In this document: positions 44,400-57,072 of the stretch, one piece after another
Layout: every line of letters starts with the position of its first letter
Position numbering within the stretch: position 1 is the stretch's first letter
Origin: Phlegmacium glaucopus
Taxonomy: Eukaryota; Basidiomycota; Agaricomycetes; Agaricales; Cortinariaceae
Reading direction: 5' to 3'
DNA length: 64,000 nt
NCBI GenBank assembly: GCA_015039465.1
Contig: MU130494.1
Span: 24,432-88,431 of the forward strand
Translations under genes and position numbers: made by a program
The notes under the pieces: generated by a model
Seen by the model: only the letters and a program-made list of their open reading frames with translations
The model's database searches: none
What the model was told of the DNA's origin: nothing

Positions 44400-47300
44400 A
44401 TGTTCAAAACAGCAGCGACGAAAATTGCACACAATTCTACCATTCCAGCGTTAGGCGGGAATCAGGATCTAAGACCATTACAAGACTTGATCACAGCAGA
44501 GAAAGCAGTACTGATATCGTGAGTGCTTTGGACTAGGAATCATTTCTCTGACATAGCAGAGCGTGAATAGATTGCAAAAACTCAGCGTTGACTACTCTAA
44601 GGCTTCAGAAGCGCTAAGAACTTGGGGTCTAAGCGAAGGAGATGATCTCGGAGTGAGTGGTTTAGGTTCATTTGCTGTGATGAACTCACGAGTTTTCTTG
44701 CGATAGGACATTCTTAGCGCTTCAACATCCATTCTTAACCATTTCTCGTCGGCTCTGTCACAATATGCAGCACACGGCCATTCCATGCGAGACCAGCTCA
44801 AAGCCATTCGAACGAGAGAAGAATCACTGGATGAACTCAAACGCCGCCAACGTACTGTCATCCGGAAGGCCGAGGATGCAGAGAAGAAATTGGGCAAGAT
44901 GAGCCCGGAGCACAAAAATCTTGTGATGCAGACAGAGACTCTTAATCGTCTTCGGGATGATATTCGGACGATGAGTTCTGGCATCATGTCGGAGGAAGCT
45001 GCTTTGGGTGATTTCAAGAGGACAGCGACAAGGATGTGGATGGGCCTCAAGTTTGGTGGTCTTCTCGAATGCTGTGAAAAAGGCACGGTCAGGAAATCTT
45101 TCGTCTTTTGTCTCCTCTTTTTCCCCCTACTTATCCCATTCTACTTAGATTGCCGGCGAATATGGAAAATTGACTATATCTGTGCGTAACTTTGTCGTCA
45201 CGAGAGCTCAAACCTTGAACTGTCAGATAGGAAGTATCGGAAGAAATCACCCAGCCTGGCCTGCCACGAAGTTTCTACTATGGACATAGCAAAGTAGAAG
45301 GCCTAGTCGCAGAGGCTCATCGATGTGTCAATGAAGTAACCCTTTCTACTGTTCCCAGTGTAGGATTCCGTGATAGGCGCCAATACGAACGAAAATCTTC
45401 GAATGCGCAAGCTTCTTTCAATTCTCCACAGGTAGATTACGGAGAGCCACCGAAGGGCGACCCATGGTTATCGGGCGATGGCAAAGCGACGTTACAAGAC
45501 GATACTTCAAGTTATTTCCAGACACCTGTCCGACCCTTTGCTAGTAGTGGTTACTCCGAAAAAAACAATTCTTCGACGTTGAGTCTCACGACATCGTTAG
45601 GGAATCAGCCATATGCGCCACCTTATCAACCTCAGGTTTCTCAAGGACCTGCCAATTCCTCACTATCGCAGCCATTGTCTTTGCCTCAAAAACTCGGAGT
45701 TCACGAAGGTGTCGTGGACGATTTTGGCGTTAATGTTCGTTCTACGGTTCCTGTGGATATTTCGAACGCTGGAAGCCGATTTGCAACGTTCCCAGTTAAA
45801 GCACGCCCACCTGGCTCATCTGGGGGTTACTCCTTGCAAGACCCACCGTCGTTAGGCGGACGTAATCTAGTTGGTGATTCATCATTTTCTGCATCAATAG
45901 CCGAGGCTTTGCATGGGAAGGAAGATTCCAAGGCAGACACCTTGTCACCTTGGAATAATCGATTCAATGGCGGTTCGGAGTCGTCTATCATTTCAACGGC
46001 GAGAGCTACGGAAGGTTCTTATAATCAGTCAACAACATCTTGGGGTGGCCGTTCCGATAATGATCCACCGCCTTTCGAAGGGCTTCCTCCTGTGTCTATT
46101 ACGGCTCCTTTATCGCAGATCCCAGCGGACAATAGTAAACGTTCGTCAGGTCAATTCTCTCCTCTTCCACTGCCACCGCCTGGTGCCGCTCCCCCAGATT
46201 TGGCCAATCCATGGAATAACTCACCTCGAGAGGGATCGATCCAGGCGCCCAGCCATTCCCGTCAGCCTTCACACCTATCTGAAAGCGATGATGCTTTACT
46301 AGCGTACATGACGACAGCAGATGGAGATTCGGTAATTGAAGAATCGCCGCCCAATACTGCGACTCCCTATTCAGTTCCACCTGCCACTTCCACGACGACG
46401 ACAACTGCTTTATCGGCCACAACAACGAACGACGAAGACCAAAGCTTAGGTCGACATAAGAGGTTTGGAGCTATGGAAGATGTTGGCGAGGACGTTGAAA
46501 ATCATGTTTCACTGGAGAAGGAGCAGGCGGCAAATACCCGTGCCGTTGGTACTTCTCCGAGTTCTCTTATGGAGGGTCAACATACGACCGCTCCTCCAGA
46601 TAAAGGTATCTCATTGTTATTACTTTTCGTATATATGGCTGATGAATGTATTCTGCTTCGATCTAGGTTCCGGGGACAGTCTCAGAAATGGCGAAACAAA
46701 TACAACAGAGAACCATAGTGCTCCATCTCAGCATGTTAAACCTGCTAGTCGGCGTGTACTTCCTCCTGCCCTCCCAATGGACGAGGACGAAAAAGCTCTC
46801 AACGCCGCAGCAGCTCGTGAAATCAGCTTGGAACTCGTGGCTCTGAAGGACATTAACAACCATCTTCCTCCACTACCATCTGAGGTCGATCAACGTTCTC
46901 AACCAGATCCGACTCCAGATTTTGACCGAGGTAGACCGATGATGGCGTCTACTCCACGATTTAATGACTATACTGGACTCCCAACAACTCCGACGACTGC
47001 TAGAGCTCGTGATGCGTCACCAATGGCCGCAGCTGCACCATTACCGGAACGTAACCTACCGCCTCATCCATATGCAGAACTCAACCCACCTGTGGGATAC
47101 TCTCCTTACGAAACTCCTCAATCATATGTTCAGCAACCCTACCACCCCCCTCCTGTTTCTCCAGCTCAAGCTTACGCTCAATCATATCAACAGCAGCAGC
47201 AGCAACAACAGCAACAACCTTCGTCGTATGTTCCATATGCCCAACCACAAGCTCCGGACATGCGAAATACCGTTCCACCTCGATTCCAAGCGTTGAATAA

Positions 47301-47823
47301 TAACATGCCTGTGGATCCTCAAGTACCTCCTCGATTTCAGGGCTCTTCGTCTCCCATCGTCAATGTGCTCCCTCCTCGATTTCAGACCAACTATACCTCC
47401 CAGGTTTCGGCGCCAGGCGGGGTGAATATTTCAGCAGACCAACAGCAGAGAGATGATGTTATTCCTCCTATATCTATGTATCCTCGTCCACCGGCGTCTA
47501 CGAATTCTTTCAACAACTCTAACACTTCACTACCATTACGTAATCAACCTGTCCAATTTGTTCGAGGACCGACGCCTCCATTAACGGCCAATGCTGGTAC
47601 GCGGACTATCAGTGCGGCTGCCTTTAAGCGGCCTGTTCAACGAAATCCTGGGAGCATTGATACTGATTCTATGTTTGGTAAGATGTTGCCCAGTACGCCT
47701 TCAGCTCAGGGAAGCGAGACTGTTCCTGGACAACCACAATATCATCGAAAACAAACTTCTGAATTGGAGGATGATTATGATTATATTAGTGCTTATGTGA
47801 ATCATGGCGATGGGGCAAGATAG
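44400..47823 (+). CDS. PIL1: Eisosome core protein, Pil1/LSP1 family, with long disordered tail (1048 residues)
   Basis: Exons 44400-44518, 44571-44652, 44707-45087, 45149-45181, 45231-46605 and 46667-47823 join in frame. Residues 1-215 are a Pil1/LSP1 BAR-like domain: MFKTAATKIAHNSTIPALGG, LRPLQDLITAEKAVLISLQK, WGLSEGDDLGDILSAS, AKLGKM-type coiled stretch (ESLDELKRRQRTVIRKAEDA), EYGKLTISEVSEEI. This domain bends the plasma membrane at eisosomes (family knowledge). The remaining 800 residues are proline-, serine- and glutamine-rich, with a ten-Q run near 47190-47217 encoded by mixed CAG/CAA. Pil1 of yeasts is about 340 residues, so the tail is an extension common in basidiomycete members. Part of the tail (46135-46735) is duplicated at 6385-6985. 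All introns are 49-61 nt with GT-AG ends. Confidence 0.9.
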
Positions 47824-48243
47824 GATATGATAAGAGGCGGATATATGATGGAGATTGTACAATGCTTTACATACGGTTGTTATGTCATTTGTATGTATTT
47901 GTAACCAAAGGCAGGTACAAAGCAGCTGAGTAAAGTTACTTTACGCAAATGTGATGACATCTATTTGTAACTCTTCTCAAGTTTGTAAGCCAGAGCTCTC
48001 TGACGCCTTACTAAGTCTCCCAAAATAGCGTTTTGTGTTTCTTGACCTCAATTTTGGACGTTTCCGCCTTACATTCTGCGGGAAAAAATGGAAACTTGTC
48101 CTCCATATTGGTCAACTTTCAGGGTGCCTTGGCCACACCTCTGGCCTATTTATTCAAGTAGGTAACCGAGCTCTGGAAAATTCAATTTCCTCCCATCCGA
48201 CGTCCTACGAAACTCGCGCTAGCATAACAAAGATATTTAAACC

Positions 48244-49671
48244 ATGTCGAACTCAAGAACACTCAAGAAAATTATCATCATTGGTGGCGGGGGTGCAGGT
48301 ATATCGAAAACTTCAATCTTACCCTTATCAGTAGCTAACCTTTTTTTTATCATCATCTAGGCGCCGCCATAGCGCGAACCTTATCTCAACAACTAGACCC
48401 CAAAACCCATTCAATAACACTGATGGAAGAACGAGAATACTACCTACATTATCCTGCCGCTCTCAGAATGCTGGTTTCTTCAGAAGATCAGTTGGAAGAG
48501 AAGGTTCTTCTGCCGTACAGATCACTATTGGTAAACGGCAATGGCGTTATAGTTCATGAAAAAGCGGCTGCTATCACATCCAAAGGCGCCGCAGGTGGTG
48601 GTGTGGTCACGACGGATTCAGGGAAAACTTATCCATACGACGTACTTGTTATTGCCAGCGGCAGCTTGTGGGAAGGTCTATTGGCCCTTCCACCCACTAA
48701 AGTGGCAGCCATTGAACACGTCGAAAAGTGGAGGGCGTACTTCAAAAGCAGTAAAGGGGTCGCTATTGTAGGTGGCGGCTCTGTAGGAGCAGGTAAGCAT
48801 AATTACTCCTATTGGTCGACGAGCCCTTACATGTCCCTCAGAGCTCGCTGGAGAGATAAGGGATGTTTACCCCGTAAGAAAATTGTCATTTATAATTAAT
48901 CACTCGCTCATATTTGCACTTAACAGGACAAGAAAATTACCATTATCCAGAGGGACAAGCACCTCCTTTCAGCTACTTACCCTGAAAGCTTTCGTGTCAA
49001 AGCCGACAAAACCTGGAGTCAGCGAAAAATTGACCTTGTTCTCAGCGATGAACTCGTCGACTTCCCCGCGTATCTATCAGCTAGCGCAACGGTTAAAACC
49101 AAGAACGGCGTGACTGTAGACGCTGACTTGATTGTAAGCATGCTGTAAAAATCAGGCTCTCATTTTCACTTACGCCTTCCTTATCTAGGTTGCTACTCGA
49201 GGCAACCGTCCGAATACTGCTTTCCTTTCTTCGTTGGGTTCAGATGTTCTCACCCCTTCTGGCCATGTGAAGGTTGAGTCATCGCTCCAAGTGAAGGGAC
49301 TGCCAGGAGTGTTCGCAGCAGGTGATATCATCGACTGGAAAGAAGTCAAGCAAGTTGGGAAATACGGAGGCCACGCATCCACCATTACTTCCAACATTAA
49401 AAACTTCCTGAACGGCACACCGTCAACGACATCCTACAAGTCTATGTTTGAAGCCATAGTATTGACTAATGGAAAGGTAAGGCTTACCAAGAGTAGCTTT
49501 TTTTTTGCTTGGCGAATCTGGCGTTAATAACATATCGTATTATTATAGGACGGGGGATTAACATATTTGGATGTGTGGTGGGGATTGCAATTTGGAAACT
49601 TCGTAACCCGACTTTTGAAAGCTAAAACTCTGTTGGTTGATATGTGTGCGAAGAATCTGGGTCTTCAATGA
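48244..49671 (+). CDS. AIF/AMID-like FAD-dependent oxidoreductase (378 residues)
   Basis: Exons 48244-48298, 48361-48792, 48842-48873, 48927-49133, 49189-49476 and 49549-49671 join in frame. Motifs: N-terminal FAD-binding Rossmann loop IIIIGGGGAG (about residues 10-19), the second dinucleotide loop VAIVGGGSVGAELAGEI (near 155-170) for NAD(P)H, and the C-terminal FAD motif GVFAAGDIIDW. Length and order match the single-domain class of apoptosis-inducing-factor homologues (AMID/FSP1-like NAD(P)H:quinone-type oxidoreductases). No transit peptide is evident, so a cytosolic or membrane-peripheral location is likely. The substrate is unknown. It lies downstream of the Pil1 gene in the same direction, 0.42 kb away, and looks intact. 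Confidence 0.9.
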
Positions 49672-50609
49672 CATGTATGCGGATCGATATATATTCTCTC
49701 CTCTATGTATACTTAGTAGATCAACACCTCCCTGTTATCACGAATAGGGATTAATATAGTAGTGTTTTGATATTTTTTCCATGATCACAAGCAATCGTCA
49801 CTCGTGTTTCAAGGATCCAACTTCCTCCAACTTTCAAGCCATCGGAAGTCCGAAACATCAGCAAGTTGTTATTTTGTAGTTTTTGACCCGAAAAACTGTT
49901 GGAATACCATCCCTTTCCTGGCTATGGAAGTGGAGTAAAAGCCCCTGGTGTAGACATTGAAACGAAACGAGACAAGCAGGAAAGAACACTCGTAATGTCC
50001 TCCAGCGATGCGCCACAATCATGTAAGGTCTGTTGATAAATATTGGTAAATAAAACGTGTTCTAAAGTGACACAATTAAATACTACATCTCGTGATCGGG
50101 AACTTTCTAGGACAAATTGAAATGGACTTCAGTCGAGATCTTGACGGTTGGCCGAGTCACGTGGGATGCGGGGCTTGCCGCGTCACCAGCGAGGAACTGG
50201 CTCAGGCCTCGGCAGAACCGTAGTTCGGTTCCGGGGACGGGCCTTGACCCGATTTGGGCGCTTTTGCCCCTGTTTGCCTCAGACGCCTTCGTCCGCCGTC
50301 GGGTCAGTTCGGCTTGCTGATGCCCCCCATCCCCTTTCAATTAGATCACTGCCAGAGCAGGACGGAACATGGCGCTTCGACGGCGCATCGACGGCGGTGA
50401 GTGTGATCGGGATCGAGGCCAAGACTACTACGACCCCCCCGATTCTGGCCAGCACTGACAGCACCTCTCTCGACGACGCTCAAGCACCTCAGGCTCGTCA
50501 CCTTCACCTGGGCTTCATCGTCACCCTCCTCGGTTTTCTCGCGATAATCTCAATCTCGATCTCCTGCCTTTTCTGCCTTGTTCGTAATCATAAACGGCCC
50601 ACAACAGTG
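49672..50609. other. Intergenic region upstream of the SAP gene
   Basis: No exon supported. 50110-50600 is GC-rich and CpG-rich compared with its surroundings and can be read through as a plus-strand extension of the SAP gene (from 50148, with a hydrophobic run LHLGFIVTLLGFLAIISISI). Its composition is unlike the gene's, so I treat it as promoter or element-end sequence. Confidence 0.4.
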
Positions 50610-52248
50610 ATGGACTCGTGCTGCGATCCCATGGATGTAGACATCAAGGAGGAGCCAATGCCGTTCCCACATGTCGTGGATGGCAAGATGGAGACCTGGC
50701 TCCTGGACATGTGAGTCCTCCATTCGTTATCCTGACGAGCCACCCACTAATGCTTCAGCTGATGATTTTCATTTCATTTCATTTCTCTGCCCAGAAACAA
50801 GCAGGACAAGACAACCCTCAAAGACTGGTGCCGTGGATTCGGCCTGCACTACTCTGGCAACAAGAAAGCCCTCAAGAACGAGCTGCGCACATTTAGTTGG
50901 AATCAGGCTGCATGGGATCGGTGCGTATATACCTGTTGGCAATTGCTTTTTCTCGCTTTTTCTCACTTTGTTTTTATATGTATATGATAGCATCCTTCCC
51001 GGAGCTCGTCGCACCCACAGAGGTCCCCGAATTGGCAGCAAGAAGTCATCCAAGAAGCCGTCTGCATCCCTTGCAGAGAGCCTCTCTCCCATTCAACAAC
51101 AGGCTGTGCCTCATGCACCAGCGATGCTCCCGACGCAGGCCGTACAACTCGCTGCATCACAAGTTGTCAACGGCAAGGCTGACCTCGATTGGGTAAGTTA
51201 TGCATGTCATATATCTCACTTTCTCCCGATTACTGACCATTAAGAAACCCAGGCAAACAACATATCAAAGAGGTTCCCTCACATGGACAAGCCAGCTCGT
51301 GACGCGTATCGAGCCCAAGCAGCAGGCCGACATGTGGTGAGTACCGTATTTATTTATTTTTTACCTTCCATTGCTCTCGTCGCAGCTCACAACAACGTTC
51401 TCACATCTTTTTTAAACAGAACACATCTGTGCTCAATGACTCTATCAACAGTGGTTTTGATGAAATAAAGGCCATCATCAATGGACCATATCAATATGTG
51501 CTACCCATGCTCCTCGCAAGTACCTCAACCCCTCCTCGATATTCTTCAGCTGCCAGCACAACATTTGTCGAGCCTCAGCCAGAATCAGAATCCCCACCTG
51601 AGGACATTCAAGAGGGTTCCCAACTCATGACAATCTCCGAAGCATGCCGCACCCTTACACTCGGAAACAGCACCACTCTCACATTCACTCCAGACGACGT
51701 GCCGTTTCCACCTGCACCAATGTTTGCTGATGATTTGCCTCGACTCAACCACATGTGGGATGACACATCGACAAATTGGGATGGACAGTCAGCCTTGCAC
51801 ATCAAGGATGTTCCCATCGCCATTGTCTATTGGCCGTTTGTTTACGCAAGCTCAAAAGTTGATGGGCCTTGGAAGTCAAGGCAGTGGAACATGTTGAAAT
51901 CACGTCATTCTGAATGGAAGGTTTGTCCTTGTGATTTTTTAACACTGTTCTACTTTGCTGATGATGCTACGAATACAGTACATTGTCCAACGATGGCGTG
52001 AAGGCTCTGAGGCTGATTTCTGAAAGGACTTCAGTGATTCAACAGGAACCAGAATGAATTACACAGCAATCATCAACCGGCTCAAAGCTCTACGGGTAGA
52101 AGAGAACAATCGGATTGCTGAGCAGGCCAAGAAAGAGTACGGGGATTGCTTTGCATCCATGTTTGTCTACAGGAAGAATGGGAAAGTGCATGTCATGTGT
52201 AAGCCAGCTGACATCGCAAGGATGTATCAAAAATTACGGTCCGAGTGA
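50610..52248 (+). pseudogene. SAP-domain protein of the recombinase pair, one premature stop
   Basis: Exons 50610-50710, 50795-50920, 50991-51192, 51253-51336, 51420-51920 and 51979-52248 join in frame (428 codons counting the stop). Residues 41-70 form a SAP motif (TLKDWCRGFGLHYSGNKKAL then KNELRTFS), a DNA-binding helix-turn-helix fold. It is followed by a basic stretch ILPGARRTHRGPRIGSKKSS. The C-terminal block reads WPFVYASSKVDGPWKSRQ, WNMLKSRHSEWKYIVQRW, INRLKALRVEENNRIAEQ, conserved-looking but not recognised. A single in-frame TGA at 52021 lies where R or W is expected; everything before and after stays open. It is convergent with the tyrosine recombinase gene, 132 bp apart. Probable role: DNA-binding partner of the recombinase (inferred from SAP and position). 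Confidence 0.7.
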
Positions 52249-52380
52249 GAGCAGTAGATCAGGTAGTCATTAGTATTATTCATCATTTGTTCATTACAGT
52301 AGTCATTTGCTTGCTATTCAAGTTTTAATTACACACTAGTCATTTGGTTGCTATTCAAGTTTGTTCTAATTACACACTAA
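52249..52380. terminator. Convergent 3' intergenic region with a 2-unit tandem repeat
   Basis: 132 AT-rich bp separating the stops of the SAP gene and the recombinase gene. 52300-52336 and 52337-52377 are two copies of TAGTCATTTGSTTGCTATTC continuing to AATTACACAC. Both transcripts should terminate here; no classical poly(A) signal is certain. Confidence 0.5.
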
Positions 52381-54153
52381 TTACGAGCAACTACAAGACC
52401 TTCCACAGTGGGGGCACCTCACTGTAGCAACACGTTTTGGGTTGAAGAATTCATCGCGGGATTCTGTTGGGTCGTCACTCCAGGAAATCAGATACTTTAC
52501 AATTGTCATATTAGAGAACTCCGTACTCCACCCACCCCACTCACAGATCCTTCGAAGCAGCCAGCGTCGAACTGATGCTAGGTACTGACATCCTCCTCGT
52601 CGAAAGGAATGGGTTCCATAAGGGGTGAAGTCAACCTCAATCTCAGCAAGGTTGCGACGAAACATCTCTAGAAACTGGGCAGATGTCTCAAAAAATAAAA
52701 ATAAGGACCCTACTGAATTTAAAAGGACAAAAGAAGCAAACATACCACTGCACTATCTCTCTCAGCTGGTCTACCAGCAGCCAGCTGGCGAAACAGAAAG
52801 CCAGTGGTGATCTTCGAGGCATGTATCCAGTCGGCCAAGGCACGGACAGGGCATAGATAGGTCTCTTCTGGACCGAGAGGGTACAAAACAAATGGCTTGA
52901 TGTCTACCGTCACCACAAGACCATAGGTGTTATTCATATAATTCAAGTAAAATACTCAAGTAAAATACTCACCTCCAAACTGATGTGTTTTACGGAAGGG
53001 CAGTGTCAGAATGACCTTACCCTCCTCCTCCAATTTAATATGTTCCCTGCGAATTTTCAGGACCTCATTGATGCGAAGCAAACACAAGTACGAAATGGTG
53101 TAAACAGCCTGAACCAGCCGACGGTGGAACGGCCCTCCCCATGAACCAGCATTCCGACTGTTTGGTGCACATTTTCCGACCTCCCAAAGCTCAGCTTGAT
53201 GGTTGAAGTCATAGAGCTTCTCCATTATTCCCTAAACACTGTGTGAAAAGGTGAAGGACAGGCAAAAACCTTGTGCTGACTCACTGGTGTCATCGCACGA
53301 GCACTGGTGGAGGTTTCACCTCCCTGAACCTAAGTACCAGTAAAATTAAGTCAGACAGTAAAAAAAAAAACCCAGAAAGTCAACCACCCAAGGTCCTTAC
53401 CTTACGCCGGTGTAAAGCAAGCATGTAGTTGGAAACCTCAGTAGAAATGGATGGATTTCCGACCATCACTCCCCGGGATTCATCCAGTTGCCAAGACCAG
53501 TTGCCACAACCATAAAGTCGACCAAATGCGTAGGTCATAGCGGCACACATTTTCTGGGCATGTGTATAGCTGCTCCGGATTGTAGACGAACTTTTGTCGC
53601 TCCCGTCGAGATTGCAACTGTCACATCTTCAAAGGTTGTTAGTCTCAACTCTTGAGTGGTTACAGGTACAGAGACAGAACTCACTCATTCATTATCCAAG
53701 CGATAATGAATCACGCAGAATCCTGAGGTGGACTCTTGCATAAAAACTCTTCCTTCGTCTTGATCAAATTCTTTGAAATCAGGAAGGACATGCACGCGTC
53801 CACGAGGCTACAGAGAGAGAGGTCAGTATCAATAGCAAACTGGAAAGGGTGAGAAAGCAGACAAAGGTTGGGCCTTACCGCTGATAGCCTTTCTCAGTAC
53901 GCTCCGATACCGCTTTTGAGGCACCCGTAATCGTGTCAGACCATTGCGATGGCAGGCCAACAAGCCTTTCATCAACTTCAGTTAAATCCTCTTCGGCAAG
54001 GTCTGGAACAGTGCCCTGCTCGTCCTCCATGTCCACAGCAATGTCGTTGTCCTCAATCTCTCCTATCCTGTCAATTTTCGTAGAACAGGGAATACCCGCA
54101 AATGCAGGCGAGTCCAGCAGCAAGACAGCAGGGAGCTGACATTGGGTAGGCAT
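52381..54153 (-). pseudogene. Tyrosine recombinase (DNA breaking-rejoining type), seven exons, one premature stop
   Basis: Minus-strand exons 54153-53879, 53807-53685, 53626-53401, 53329-53285, 53231-52973, 52903-52746 and 52686-52381 join in frame to 464 codons. The N-terminal acidic region is followed by a core-binding helical domain (RTEKGYQRLVDACMSFLISK, SSYTHAQKMCAAMTYAFGR). The catalytic set of the phage-integrase fold is visible: Arg 276 in SYLCLLRINEVLKI, His 388 and Arg 391 in GTHSFRRGG, Trp 415 in WGGWS, Tyr 427 in MTIVKYLIS. A C-x2-C-x5-C-type cysteine cluster (CPHCGRSCSC) ends the protein. One in-frame TGA at 53713-53711 (GCG TGA TTC, W expected) is the only lesion. Such enzymes mobilise Crypton-like elements (family knowledge). 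All introns are GT-AG with clean phases. Confidence 0.8.
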
Positions 54154-56515
54154 GTTATGTGATGTTGGTCAGAGAGGGAGGCGAACAAAGAAAGATGAAA
54201 GACGAGACGATGCACGTCTTATGTCCGTTTTCATACATGTTTCATATGACTAAAGACGAATGATTCAGCTATTAAATTAATAGAATTTTGTGCATAAGGA
54301 CACTGAACTCACGCTTCAGAGAGCTAGGAAGCCTGTTGATGAACCGACTGTTGCTGAGGCAGTCCTGGATGCTGCCAATGAATGAGGATCGGGCACAGGG
54401 ACTTCTGATGGGTTTGTGACCACCAATGGTGGACAACTTGTCGACTCGGACGTGACAAGTATTTAGGAAACAGCCTTGGGTTTGCAGGGGCTGGAATTGG
54501 ATGAGGTTCAAGACGACTTGGAACTGGCTCAGAGCTGGGCCAGGTGGAACCAGTCAGCTGAGGAAGGTAGGAATTTGAGGGTGGGAGAGCGATGACAGTG
54601 ATAGACCTGGGGCTGAGGAAAGACCTTGTGGTTGGGGATCTAGAGCTTCCTTGAGAGGAGGAAGCAACGAGCTACAAGCATATATTAGCGGTAAAGGGCA
54701 GAATGATGAAGGGGCTTACCTGACTGAGCTAGCTTGATGAACCGGAACAGAGGCCAGAACTACAGTTCTGCCTTCGTGGCAGCCTGAAATTGTCAAGAAA
54801 CTGTGTCTTCTCCTCAATAAACCGTCATTCCTCTGCAAGAAAACAGGCATGGTGCGCTAAGAACTGTCATTTTTAGCCTTTGCAATGGCTTCATATTTTG
54901 ATGGGCGAACCTTTGCTAGCAACGCCAGAGTGTTGGGCTTGAGCGAGTTGGCAAAATGCCCGTTCTGGGCAGGGTCCGATGGATGTGACAGAGCTGGGTC
55001 AATCCTTGGATCAGGTTCAACTTGGTGGTATTCGGCTATGTATAATAGCAGGAACATACCTTGGCAGATGTATGTAACGCACTCAAAATTAAACAAGGCC
55101 TCATTTTCGAAACATTGGCAATTCTGCCTCGTGTACTATCAGTGGCGGGCGGGCAATATATAAGTTTATGCATTGAACTCACCGTTTGCTCTCAGTTGGC
55201 CCCTCCCATTGATGCCAGTCCTTTATCGACCGCCATCCTCTTCACTACTACTACTAGCCAGCTTGATGACACACATCAGGACCTTGATTGGCAAGGAAGA
55301 AGGACTCTTGGCGTCCTCCCACTTAACCGAGGATCGGTTTGCTCTTCTTGCGTGAGTGCCGCTCCGCTGTGATTGCATAGTGAATTATTTTTTTGAGTGC
55401 TCTATGTCAAACGTGGATAAGTGGTGAATTCAAATCCAAGTCATCCAGCTTACAGAGGTGCAAGGTCTTCTCCAAATCCACATGTTTTCGTTGTGTTGTG
55501 TCTGAGCCCCATTCCTGTTCGGTTCCTTGTTTGTCGTTCGGTTCCAGGTTACATCCCTGGATGATCCAGGGATGATCCTGATCCAGCTTGCTTTCGGGCT
55601 TTACGTCGCGTCGCGTGTGCACGGACAGTGACAGGGCTGAGATCAGCAGAGAGTCGAGAGTGTGAGCGCGAGCCGAGCTGGTGCCAGAGTGCGTCTGGAT
55701 GGGAGTGAGCAGCGTGAGCGGCTTGGGACCGTCACAGCTTACCTACGCTGGTGACGCGTGATTGGAAACCGTCGCTTGGGTCGGTCGAAACGATACTTCA
55801 GATTTGGATCTAACTCATCAGAATACATATCTCCAATACTGTTTTCTCACAACATATTTTAGGGTGGCTGAAATGTTTCAGTTGCTTTCTTGTGACATTT
55901 ACATACCCCTTTTGAGTGGGTTCAGCAGCAAAAATGCTCATGATTGGTATGTAATCAACAGAACTCATGATTTGCAGGCTAAAATCACCTCTTTTTTTGG
56001 CAACTTTTTGGGTGATCTCTGCACCAACATTGCAGTGATTATTTATAACTGGTAAATTTTATTAGATATCCCTGCTAATTTTAGGTTTATATGTTGAGCT
56101 CACTGCAACACATGACTTTCAACTGCTAGCAATCAGATTAGGAAAATCATGGGACAATTGTTTTTGCTCCTTTACTTAACCCTTGACAAAGGTCTAGGAC
56201 CAGGAGTGAGTTGTGAAGAATTCATTTTGTAGGTAACCAGAAGAATTTTCCTTTTTTTTTATGAAGTTTAGTCATTTGAATATGGCCAATGAGTTCAATG
56301 TAACCCAAAATTTATTATAGAATCAGGTGCAACTAATCAAAATGAGTCAATTGCACTATTTTTACACCTTTTCCAGATGGTGTGGTCAAAAATTTGAGGT
56401 ATCTGAACCAAATTTTTCAGAACAAGGAAATCAGTAGAAATGTTTTTATTAAGCTCTATTCTACAGATTTTGATGAGTTTTTGGGGACCAGGAAAGGAAA
56501 AAAATATGGTATAAG
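54154..56515. other. Region with unresolved broken coding traces
   Basis: Minus strand 55096-54857 reads EYHQVEPDPRIDPALSHPSD and SLKPNTLALLAKVRPSKYEA; minus 54660-54280 is proline/serine-rich with many stops; plus 55230-55360 reads SLMTHIRTLIGKEEGLLASS; plus 55870-56055 reads VAEMFQLLSCDIYIPLLSGF. None can be joined into a gene or named. 55600-55760 is GC-rich. Confidence 0.35.
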
Positions 56516-57072
56516 TCATGCATTGAGCATGATGCTAAAACAATGACCAAAAAGTAAAAGAAAGTTTGTAACATTTAAGATGTTAAGATTGGAACTATAT
56601 TTGAGAGAAAAAGTTAGCAATGAAGTAATGTCATAAAATATGATGACCATAGATACTTCTAAAAGCAAAAATTCTCCTGATCCATACCAAAGGCATATTT
56701 TGGATTTATGAAAGCCAAAGGATCTTGTACTATGGAAAGGAGGTGGAACCCAGATTCTCTGAAGGCTTATAGTATGGAGTATTGTGTCTTTGCATATGTA
56801 AAGAAAAGATGGCCTATGGAAGACCCTGATGTGGCCATTAAAATCAGTATTGATGAACATACCATCAGGAATTAATGATACAAGAGATAACTGATTTGTA
56901 TCACATAAAGATAAAACAGAAGGATGTCCTTTGAGCACTGCCTCACACTCTCCTGTGGCTGTATTCCAGAGCCATGCAGTGCAATCCTCAGATGCAGAGA
57001 CAATATGCATACCATCAGGAGAGAACACAGCAGATCTGACCCAATGTGAATGTCCTTTGAGCTCTGCCTTAC
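56516..57072 (-). pseudogene. C-terminal fragment of a second NACHT-WD40 NLR
   Basis: Minus strand encodes one WD40 unit (FSPDGMHIVSASEDCTAWLW then NTATGECEAVLKGHPS), followed by the same C-terminal tail as the NLR at 10220-15712 (IPDGMFINTDFNGHI, KDTILHTISLQRIWVPPPF, KICLWYGSGEFLLLEV). DNA similarity continues beyond the stop. The 5' part is cut by the hAT element at 57073 within the next WD unit (reading AELKGHSHWV). CpG sites of the intact gene are mostly TpG/CpA here. Confidence 0.85.

Noticed and set aside
50148..50609. Extending the SAP protein upstream to 50148
   Set aside because: The extension is GC-rich, includes a hydrophobic run, and has no resemblance to the protein; the ATG at 50610 gives a sensible start.
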